Positions 18,047 through 24,961 of a stretch of 64,000 bases of DNA are shown here, piece after piece (the stretch's first letter is position 1; each line of letters opens with the position of its first letter). The DNA comes from Planctomycetaceae bacterium (GTDB lineage: Bacteria; Planctomycetota; Planctomycetia; Pirellulales; Pirellulaceae), in assembly GCA_020638975.1 (NCBI GenBank), contig JACKHN010000032.1, positions 9,746 to 73,745 of the forward strand, read 5' to 3'. The position numbers were made by a program, and so were the translations under genes. A model generated the notes under the pieces. The model was not told where the DNA came from. It saw nothing but the letters and a program-made list of their open reading frames with translations, and ran no database searches.

Positions 18047-19570
18047 TCAGCGACCGCTGATATACTGCCGCCAACTTGCGAGTTGTTCCTGGGTCAGCGA
18101 GTTGTCACGCTGGATTTCGTGACAGAGTTCTTTGCCCGCGCAGCTTACCGTCACTGTCAAACGACCGTTCTCGGCATAGCGGAAGCCCACTTCGATCGGT
18201 GTGTCGGCTGGCAGACCAGGAGGCAATTCGCGAACCGAGCACTTGCCGATTTGCGAGCAATCGTCGGGAGATGCACTCTCGCCCTCGACGATTTGAACCA
18301 GAATCGACTTCTGCGACGCCTTGTGCGTTTTGAAGATCCGCTTTGCCGCTACTGGAAGAGACGTATTGCGAGGGATTAGGATGGCGTTGCGTTGACGCTG
18401 TGTCGCAGAATCGCGGGCAACCACTCCGAGGCTGTGAGAGTTCACGTTCTTGATCGTGACGCGCGGAGCTTGGCCGTGATGCCGCTCTAGTAACAAGCCC
18501 GCATGGATTGCTGCACCGTGTGCGACCGCTTCATCCGGTGATACGGAGCGGTCCAGTTCCTTTCCAGTGATCGATTGCAGCATCTCGCAGACGGCTGGCA
18601 TTCGTGTCGAACCGCCAACCAGGAGAACGCGATCGATGTCGGACCATTGGAGACCTGCGGCCTGAAGTGTTTGTCGAGTCGTGAATGCCGTACGATCCAG
18701 CAAGTCACGCGTCATCTCTTCAAACATCTGACGTGTGATCTCCAGTCGCACAGCCTGGCCCTTATAGTCGCAAGCGACGTTTGCTTTCGATCGGGCCGAC
18801 AGTGTTCGTTTAGTGTCTTCGCACTCACGCCACAAACGTCCTTCTGTGTTTGGATCTTCTCGTGGATCGACGCCGCACCGACGAATGAATTCTTCTGCGA
18901 CGTAGTCGACCAGACGTTGGTCCCAGTCGCGCCCGCCCAGGCGAACATCGCCGTCAGTTGCCAGCGTGACGAACTGATCACGCGAGATCTCCATCACGGT
19001 AACGTCGAACGTCCCACCGCCCAAATCGTACACAAGGATCCGGCACATTCCGTCCGCCGCTGCGATGGCATGTTCGCCGCCTTGTTGAAACCCAAACGCG
19101 ATCGCGGCCGCCGTGGGCTCGTTGATGATGTCCATCACGTCAAAGCCCGCCATGTAACCTGCGTCTTGCGTCGCTTTGCGTCGAACCTCATCAAAATAAG
19201 CTGGCACTGTGATCACGACTTTGTCAAACGCACCAATCTGGTGCTCGGCATCGATTCGCAGTTTATTTAATACCCACGCTTCTAGGGCCTCGGGCGGGTA
19301 CTGACGACCGCCGAGCACTTTTTCGTACATGCGATTGCCTAGATCGCGCTTGGCACATTCGGCGACTTGAGCGGCCGCGGTGCTGATAGCTTTGACGGCC
19401 TCTTTACCGACGACGATCTCCGACTCTTCGAAAAACACGACGCTTGGCGTTAGCTTGTCACCTTCGCCATTGTTCAGTGTCTGCGGGCGTCCCAGATCAT
19501 CGAGGCATGCCACCGCCGAGAAGGTTGTTCCAAGGTCGATTCCGACGGCGCGTGGACGAGGCTGGTTCAT
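18047..19570 (-). CDS. Hsp70-family protein lacking the C-terminal lid
   Basis: From ATG 19570 the protein has 507 residues. The actin-like ATPase domain is clear: phosphate-1 loop DLGTT at 12-16, NEPTAAA at 150-156, phosphate-2 DLGGGTFD at 182-189, and VGGSTRMPAV near 325. A beta-sandwich substrate-binding part follows (about 375-480, with VNSHSLGVVARD and IPRNTSLPVA), but the protein ends after a short helix (SLTQEQLASWRQYI) instead of the 100-residue helical lid of DnaK (about 640 residues). It therefore probably holds clients differently or has a regulatory role. The longer frame begins with TTG at 19582. No dnaJ or grpE gene is adjacent. Confidence 0.88.
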   Translation of the reverse strand: MNQPRPRAVGIDLGTTFSAVACLDDLGRPQTLNNGEGDKLTPSVVFFEESEIVVGKEAVKAISTAAAQVAECAKRDLGNRMYEKVLGGRQYPPEALEAWVLNKLRIDAEHQIGAFDKVVITVPAYFDEVRRKATQDAGYMAGFDVMDIINEPTAAAIAFGFQQGGEHAIAAADGMCRILVYDLGGGTFDVTVMEISRDQFVTLATDGDVRLGGRDWDQRLVDYVAEEFIRRCGVDPREDPNTEGRLWRECEDTKRTLSARSKANVACDYKGQAVRLEITRQMFEEMTRDLLDRTAFTTRQTLQAAGLQWSDIDRVLLVGGSTRMPAVCEMLQSITGKELDRSVSPDEAVAHGAAIHAGLLLERHHGQAPRVTIKNVNSHSLGVVARDSATQRQRNAILIPRNTSLPVAAKRIFKTHKASQKSILVQIVEGESASPDDCSQIGKCSVRELPPGLPADTPIEVGFRYAENGRLTVTVSCAGKELCHEIQRDNSLTQEQLASWRQYISGR

Positions 19571-19582
19571 GGTGTTCAACAA

Positions 19583-19880
19583 GTGGCGTGTTTTCGATTC
19601 GATAGTGATGCCTTCAGAGGCATCTAACGTTCACTCGGTTCTAGCCTACACCGATTGCGGTTGATATGAAATCTCGACCTGGAAGTTCGGCCAAAGAAAT
19701 CAAAGCGTTCTGCCTGGGCGAACTCTTCCGGCCAGGGAAACCTTGGCAACTGCCGCGTTTAGAGACGCGAGCCAAAAGAACTTCGAGGTGCATCGGAATT
19801 CGAGCCGATGTTAATCGAGAACCATGGATGGCGTTCAACCTACAGGAGGGATACCTACTCTTCGCGCCAGGAGCATTTCA
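19583..19880. other. Intergenic region upstream of the Hsp70 gene
   Basis: The 298 bp hold no convincing gene. A frame runs through on the plus strand from 19666 and another on the minus strand from 19838, both without recognisable features. The end near 19583 must contain the Hsp70 promoter; I see no clear CIRCE-type inverted repeat (TTAGCACTC) that would mark HrcA control. Confidence 0.4.
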
Positions 19881-20006
19881 ATGCCCGTTGATGTCATCCA
19901 TGCTGTAATGGGAGTTATTTATCTGCTGACTTGGGCCTGCATCGGACAAATGAACGTCCGACGCCGTCACGACCCCGAGTTCGGGCCCAGTCGCCACTCT
20001 CGCTAA
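19881..20006 (+). CDS. Possible 41-residue single-span membrane protein
   Basis: ATG 19881 to TAA 20006 encodes 41 residues: a hydrophobic stretch (VMGVIYLLTWACIG) near 9-22, followed by a basic tail NVRRRHDPEFGPSRHSR, which would put the C-terminus in the cytoplasm. AGGAG lies 8 bases before the ATG at ideal spacing. This gap has no other convincing gene. Single-span small proteins of this kind are often missed. No homology claim can be made; the support is ribosome-binding site, membrane segment and placement only. Confidence 0.45.
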   Translation: MPVDVIHAVMGVIYLLTWACIGQMNVRRRHDPEFGPSRHSR

Positions 20007-20034
20007 GCCGATCAGAGAAGTTATTGCTGTTTGG

Positions 20035-20982
20035 CTAGAGCGACCCACGTGTACGCGGTGCACCCGAATTTCGTGTCTCCCACATCAGATCCTCCTGAGG
20101 CGACGATTCCAGGGCGAGCAATTGCTCGATCATTCCTTGTGTATCGTTGGCCGCGTGTTGCAACCGTAGCAGCCACAGCGATTTGAGCGTGCCGGTCGTC
20201 TCGAACAGTTCGCTTGGTAAGCAAGCCAGAATCCCAGCTGCCACACGACGATTCAAATCTTCATTCGGTGACGAAGAATAGGTCTGACGCTGATAGGCAA
20301 TTCGCAACGAAGCCAAGAGCAACGACCACGCTGTCTCCGGATGTGCAGAAACCTTCGCATCATCGGCGAACTCTTTGACACGAGCAGGCGAGAAGGCGAA
20401 CTCGGTGACCTCCTCCCCATCGGGCAGATATCCAAGCAGCATGTCGCTCCACCGTTCGTTCCTTCGCCGCATACGATTGAGAATGACCGCTTCTTCAACT
20501 CGCAGGCCATGCCCGTAAACCATCAGGTTCAATGCTCGGTTGCGTGCCTCGAGATGACCAGCCAGCACGTTACGAACAATCGGACTCGCCTCGTCCAAAC
20601 TACGTCGTTGCTCGTAACTGCAACAGACTGCACCCCAAATCCTAGTCAGCACTTCTGCCGTTAGAATCTCTTCCAACACGTTGCGGATGTCGGCCCACCG
20701 CTCTGCCATGTCTTTCGACGCGGTGTACTGCAATTCGTAGGAGAAGGTTTTTAAGCTGCGGGCCCAGCGTTCCTGACGACAACGCGAAGCAGACCAGTAC
20801 TGTTCCAGGCCACTGTCCGAAAGACGCGCGGCGTGTCCAATGATCGCTGGTCCGTTCGACGCCAAGAGGGCAGCGAATTCAACAAGTTCGCGGGCATGCA
20901 TGCGTTGTCGATCCAATTCGGGTGGCAAGTCATTGTGCGAACGCTCTGCTCGCACACGCTGCTTTCGAGCGTGAACAGACAT
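20035..20982 (-). CDS. Protein of unknown function
   Basis: I do not recognise this 315-residue protein. From ATG 20982 it begins MSVHARKQRVRAERSHNDLP. It is largely helical, rich in Leu, Glu and Arg, with no signal peptide or membrane span, so cytoplasmic. Notable segments are YWSASRCRQERWARSL near 60-75, HLEARNRALNLMVYGHGLRV in the middle and a run of helices to the end. The frame is open upstream to 21219, but that part has poor composition and approaches the S8 protease stop, so the later ATG is preferred. It lies between the small ORF (convergent) and the S8-like protease gene (same strand, 193 bp upstream). Confidence 0.6.
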   Translation of the reverse strand: MSVHARKQRVRAERSHNDLPPELDRQRMHARELVEFAALLASNGPAIIGHAARLSDSGLEQYWSASRCRQERWARSLKTFSYELQYTASKDMAERWADIRNVLEEILTAEVLTRIWGAVCCSYEQRRSLDEASPIVRNVLAGHLEARNRALNLMVYGHGLRVEEAVILNRMRRRNERWSDMLLGYLPDGEEVTEFAFSPARVKEFADDAKVSAHPETAWSLLLASLRIAYQRQTYSSSPNEDLNRRVAAGILACLPSELFETTGTLKSLWLLRLQHAANDTQGMIEQLLALESSPQEDLMWETRNSGAPRTRGSL

Positions 20983-21175
20983 CTTGCAAACTGAGGACCA
21001 ATTCGCGGATGCGAGGACGTGGATTGTTGTTTTGGAAGGAAAAGCGATGAATCGATGCGTTCTAACGCATTTTGAACGACGAGCGAGATGTTGCCAAAAC
21101 GCAACGTGTGCCAGTTTCGCCTCCTTCGCGGAGCGACCCCTGCTGCGATTTGGCAACACGACCCCGGAGTGTGAC

Positions 21176-22171
21176 TCAGCGTTTGGAGTTAGCGTTGTTG
21201 CCCGGACCGGGGGAGGCAAAGATATGCTTCAATGCGTTGGCTAGATCAAGACGCTGATAAGAACGCTGCGTCTCAGGATCTTTGACGCTGACGCCCGTCT
21301 GTTGCATTATTGAGAGCATGGCTTCCGCCATGTTCGAGCCGTCAGCATTCCAGTCGTAGCCGGTCTTCCTAATTGCTTCGCGCAACACGATGGCCGCACC
21401 GCATGCAATCGCATTGGACGAAGAGGTCGCGGCGGCGGGGACGACAAGGTCGACTTTGGCGTGTCGATCCAGGTACACGGTGTCGGCTCCCTGTCGCACG
21501 GCACCTATCGCGAAACAGTCCGGTTGGCTCGCGGGCCAGGAGATGCCCGTGGTGAAATTATGGTTGCCCGTCGGCGCACTCACCCAAATACCAAGCTCAC
21601 GGAGCTTCGTCAGTTTGCCGTCGATCGCCGTTGCCACAGGCTGGTCGTGAGCTTGATCGTCGACGGGCGCGAGATTGACCGTGGTGATCTTGTAATGCGT
21701 GTGATTGTCGATGATCCACTGCAGCGCCCCTGCTAAGGTCTCGCCGTCGGTTGTCTTACAGTGGCAACATTCAAGCCCTCGAATAACCGCGAGTTGATCG
21801 TTATAAGCGACGCCCCATTTTCCGCCGTAGTTGAGCGACGACGGAATGCCGATTGTCGATCCGTGATAGCCTCGCCCTTCGTGTTTCGGATCTTCATCGC
21901 CGTCGACACTGTCATAGGTCACCAACACCTTGGGCAACTCGCCGTTTGACTTCGACCATTCTGGCATCGAAAGCTTGCAGCCATCGTCGACCAATGCCAG
22001 CGTCTGCCCCTTGCCGAACGTTAACCGATCAGCATACGTCTCCCACGCGGCAACAATCCCCGCCTGCTTGAAGCCGATTGGCTGAACTGGTTCCGCGGCA
22101 GGAAGGGACGCCTTGGAGACCAGCGCGAAAGCCAGTGCGACAGCAGAACGGATAACGAAGGAACAACTCAC
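21176..22171 (-). CDS. Secreted S8 (subtilisin-like) serine protease
   Basis: From GTG 22171 the protein has 331 residues with a signal peptide (SCSFVIRSAVALAFALVSKA). The subtilase triad is visible but in divergent settings: Asp62 in LALVDDGCKL, His103 in GYHGSTIGI, oxyanion Asn203 in SAPTGNHN, and Ser250 in AATSSSNAIACGAA, where the usual Pro after GTSMAA is Ala. The domain is short, with no C-terminal appendage. The frame runs upstream to 22423 through a palindromic repeat and into the previous gene, so the real start lies after the repeat: GTG 22171 or TTG 22192. It follows the beta-propeller gene on the same strand and may be co-transcribed. Whether the enzyme is active is uncertain because of the altered Ser motif. 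Confidence 0.75.
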   Translation of the reverse strand: MSCSFVIRSAVALAFALVSKASLPAAEPVQPIGFKQAGIVAAWETYADRLTFGKGQTLALVDDGCKLSMPEWSKSNGELPKVLVTYDSVDGDEDPKHEGRGYHGSTIGIPSSLNYGGKWGVAYNDQLAVIRGLECCHCKTTDGETLAGALQWIIDNHTHYKITTVNLAPVDDQAHDQPVATAIDGKLTKLRELGIWVSAPTGNHNFTTGISWPASQPDCFAIGAVRQGADTVYLDRHAKVDLVVPAAATSSSNAIACGAAIVLREAIRKTGYDWNADGSNMAEAMLSIMQQTGVSVKDPETQRSYQRLDLANALKHIFASPGPGNNANSKR

Positions 22172-22194
22172 AAGATAACTTCGACGTTTCAAAA

Positions 22195-22248
22195 GTAGGG
22201 TCCGCTGTGCGGACCAAGAGTCGCTGAGGTCCGTACAGCGGACCCTAC
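22195..22248. repeat. GTAGGGTCCGCT palindromic repeat, copy 1
   Basis: Left arm GTAGGGTCCGCTGT (22195-22208) and right arm ACAGCGGACCCTAC (22235-22248) are perfect inverted 14-mers. The stem extends inward through GCGGACC/GGTCCGT with one mismatch to about 21 bp, leaving a 12-base loop. It lies between two minus-strand genes, just before the start of the S8-like protease gene. A second copy with the same arms and a different loop lies at 41785-41841. Confidence 0.85.
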
Positions 22249-22305
22249 GCAGGACAAGGAAGTTGTTGAGCATTCCTATGTACCGTAGACGACAAGGCAA
22301 CATCA

Positions 22306-23931
22306 TCAATCTCCAGTCGGTGTCGAGGTGAACTGAAAGGCATACAGATTCGCGTCCTTGAGCACAAATCGTAGTCGAACGGGTTGTCCGGCGAGTTCGG
22401 CAAGAGGTGTCTCGCTGTTCCACGTGACTTGTCGATCAACACTGTCCCCGAAGACTTCTTGACAATCGTCGAGAGTAAATCCTGAAATCGGAGTTCCATC
22501 AAGATTCTGAATCTCGACGCGAACGCCTCCGGCCGCCGACGTCGAAACGTTCAAGTGTAATTCCGATCCTGCAAACTTCAGCGGCTTCGTAATCACTTCG
22601 CCACCTCTCAAGGAGGCGTTTACCGATACGAAACCGTCGAGCCGCAACGTATAGCGACGCAGTGCACTTCCGACTCCCGTCCAGTAACTCTCGCTCGCGT
22701 ACAACGACAACTCGTTGGGAGCACCAGGCAGCGCCGACTTGGTCTCGACAACATGCCAGGCGATGTACTGGTGACCGTAATGCCAGGTTCCAGGCCGCTC
22801 GATTCCGGGACGCAAGAACGCTTCGTTCCATCGTTTGAACTTTACGCCGTCGCGACTCGCCATGAACAAGCCTTCCGTGATCGCGGTGCCATATCGTTCG
22901 ACGGAGGAAGCACGACGCTCGCGATGCTCGCGCTCTGGCAACGCCTTCATCGAGTCCGACCAACCGCGATCGATGTAGCGAGTGGGAAAACCGATCAAAA
23001 GGTGTGGAGCACGATGATAGGGCTTGATCTGATTCGTATACAGTTGCTCGTCCGGTGAATCGGTGTAGGTCAGATCTTCGTGCTTGTCCCACGTTAGCAT
23101 GTCGTCCGAGGTTGCTGTGCGAATCGCTCGGACGCCGGCAGGCTTCCATTCTTTATCCGTCGTGGTCCCCGCTGTGAAGATTCGCCAGTACGCACGATAC
23201 TTGCCGATGTTGGGATCCCAAAACGCGAGGTTCTGCGAATCGAAAGCACCGATCCCGCTGAGAATCGGAGTATCGCTCATCGGTGACCAATGAATGCCAT
23301 CGGGCGACTTGAAGGGCAACAAGCCGCTTGGGCCTGACGAACGGAATATCGCCTTATAGCGAGCATCCGCCGGAGCATTCGGATTCGTGTCCTTGCACAC
23401 GGCCGGGTGCCCCGCATCAACCTTCAGTGTCCCTTGTGTTCCGCTGGCAACGACGATGTTATTCTTGGTCGAACCCTGGAACTCATTCAGACCAAGCTCC
23501 GGCTTTCGCCAATGAACGCCGTCATCGCTTTCGGCATAGCAGCAATAAAGCGGATGACGTCCGCTGTCGAGCTTTCCTTCTTGCACATCCAGATGCCAAG
23601 CCTTGTAGTACATGCGATACAAGTCGCCATCTTGAAAGACGCTGTGGTATCCGCTGCCGGTCCCTTCCCACGACGCATCGTGAACCAATACGACTTCGCG
23701 AGGCACTGGGTGATGTAATCGCAAATCGGCGTGGCCCTCTAAGCGATCGATCAGAGTATCGTCGACAAACAGTTCGCGTCGCGAACCAATGTCGGTCGAG
23801 TCCTGGGCGTCGCTCGTATTTGTGGCTGTCACCGCCGACGCGATCGCGAGCAGCAATGCTCCCGTTCGAGTGGCAAACCGTCCTGCGATTAATTGGCGGC
23901 AAAAGCAGATCGTTCTGAAGTTTCGTCGCAT
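22306..23931 (-). CDS. Secreted beta-propeller protein, glycoside hydrolase 32/43-like
   Basis: A 541-residue protein with a long signal peptide (core TGALLLAIASAVTATNTSDA). The body has repeated propeller-blade patterns: LYRMYYKAW, YCCYAESDDGVHWRKPELG, YKAIFRSSGPSG, FKSPDGIHWSP, FWDPNIGKYRAYWR, TATSDDMLTWDKHEDL and FMASRDGVKFKRWNEAFL. The SxDGxxW motifs are typical of GH32/GH43/GH130-type propellers, and a C-terminal beta-sandwich (SELHLNVSTSAAGGVRVEIQ) follows at about 430-541, as in GH32. The catalytic acids cannot be assigned by eye, so hydrolase activity is inferred. It probably acts on extracellular polysaccharide. The gene is upstream of the S8-like protease gene on the same strand and divergent from the SDR gene. 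Confidence 0.75.
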   Translation of the reverse strand: MRRNFRTICFCRQLIAGRFATRTGALLLAIASAVTATNTSDAQDSTDIGSRRELFVDDTLIDRLEGHADLRLHHPVPREVVLVHDASWEGTGSGYHSVFQDGDLYRMYYKAWHLDVQEGKLDSGRHPLYCCYAESDDGVHWRKPELGLNEFQGSTKNNIVVASGTQGTLKVDAGHPAVCKDTNPNAPADARYKAIFRSSGPSGLLPFKSPDGIHWSPMSDTPILSGIGAFDSQNLAFWDPNIGKYRAYWRIFTAGTTTDKEWKPAGVRAIRTATSDDMLTWDKHEDLTYTDSPDEQLYTNQIKPYHRAPHLLIGFPTRYIDRGWSDSMKALPEREHRERRASSVERYGTAITEGLFMASRDGVKFKRWNEAFLRPGIERPGTWHYGHQYIAWHVVETKSALPGAPNELSLYASESYWTGVGSALRRYTLRLDGFVSVNASLRGGEVITKPLKFAGSELHLNVSTSAAGGVRVEIQNLDGTPISGFTLDDCQEVFGDSVDRQVTWNSETPLAELAGQPVRLRFVLKDANLYAFQFTSTPTGD

Positions 23932-24067
23932 AGCTCAATTCGCTCCTTTGTTGACTCAGCGGCGCGCATCGCGGATGCTGTCGGATCAAGGATGCACCCA
24001 GGCTAAGGCACGCGGCTCTGCTTTTCAAACAGGCACGCTGCGACATTTTCGAGATCTTGAGGAATAC

Positions 24068-24889
24068 ATGACCACACTTGCCGGCAAGACGTTGTTCATT
24101 ACAGGCTCGACCCGAGGCATCGGAAAGGCGATAGCGTTGCGAGCCGCCGCAGATGGAGCTAACGTCGCCATCCTCGGAAAAACGGCGGAACCCCATCCCA
24201 AGCTCTCAGGTACGGTCTTTACCGCCGCGGAAGAAATTGAGGCCGCTGGTGGCAAGGCCTTGGCCTGTGTGACCGACGTTCGGGACGAGAATCAGATCGC
24301 GGAAGCAGTCCAAAAAACGATTGATGCTTTCGGCCAGATCGATATCCTCGTGAATAACGCCAGTGCAATCTTCCTTGCCGGCACGGCCGATACGCCCGCC
24401 AAACGATTTGACTTGATGCACTCCGTCAACGTTCGAGCGACGTTTCTGGCATCACAATGTTGTCTGCCGCATCTCGCCAAGGCCGCGAATCCGCACATCC
24501 TGAACCTATCACCGCCGCTGAACATGGAATCGCGATGGTTTGCCCCGCACGTCGCTTACACGATGTCGAAGTTTGGGATGAGCATGTGTGTGCTGGGAAT
24601 GGCGGAAGAGTTGCGAGAACAAGGCATCGCAGTAAACGCGCTCTGGCCGAAGACCGTCATCGCAACCGCTGCAGTCCAAAACCTATTGGGAGGCGAGGCG
24701 ATGATCCGCTGTAGTCGTAAGCCGAGCATCGTGGCTGACGCCGCTCATGCAATCTTGACCCGCAACAGTCGGACTTGCACCGGAAACTTCTTTGTTGACG
24801 AGGCGGTTCTCGCGGAAGAAGGCGTCACCGACTTCGAGCAATATGCCGAAAGCCCCGGCGAACCGTTGATGCCGGACTTTTTTCTCTAG
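24068..24889 (+). CDS. Short-chain dehydrogenase/reductase, HSDL2-like
   Basis: From ATG 24068 the protein has 273 residues. It shows all SDR hallmarks: cofactor loop TGSTRGIG at 12-19, NNAS at 96-99, and catalytic Ser148, Tyr164 and Lys168 (YTMSK). The pattern GSTRGIGKAIALRAAADGAN, then AEPHPKLSGTVFTAAEEIE, is that of the SDR group related to human hydroxysteroid dehydrogenase-like protein 2, without its C-terminal SCP2 domain. Substrate unknown; probably an acyl-CoA or steroid-like carbonyl. AGGAATAC precedes the ATG, a partial binding site. The frame extends upstream to 23789, but that part overlaps the divergent beta-propeller gene and is rejected. The PSD1 gene follows 72 bp downstream. 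Confidence 0.9.
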   Translation: MTTLAGKTLFITGSTRGIGKAIALRAAADGANVAILGKTAEPHPKLSGTVFTAAEEIEAAGGKALACVTDVRDENQIAEAVQKTIDAFGQIDILVNNASAIFLAGTADTPAKRFDLMHSVNVRATFLASQCCLPHLAKAANPHILNLSPPLNMESRWFAPHVAYTMSKFGMSMCVLGMAEELREQGIAVNALWPKTVIATAAVQNLLGGEAMIRCSRKPSIVADAAHAILTRNSRTCTGNFFVDEAVLAEEGVTDFEQYAESPGEPLMPDFFL

Positions 24890-24961
24890 CGAACCGAGCG
24901 GCGGTTTGAGAAGCTAGTTAGTACGTCCAAGGAGCACTTCGAAAGTCGAGTTTACTGCCCG

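Noticed and set aside
19666..19908. Plus-strand open frame of 80 codons
   Set aside because: No binding site, membrane span or motif; it overlaps the better-supported 41-residue frame in another phase.
20983..21219. N-terminal extension of the unknown 315-residue protein
   Set aside because: Composition differs from the rest, it approaches the next gene's end, and a suitable ATG exists at 20982.
22172..22423. Upstream extension of the S8-like protease frame
   Set aside because: It runs through the palindromic repeat and into the end of the neighbouring gene; the signal peptide begins only after the repeat.
23789..24067. N-terminal extension of the SDR protein by 93 residues
   Set aside because: It overlaps the divergent beta-propeller gene and lacks SDR features; the Rossmann fold starts right after ATG 24068.
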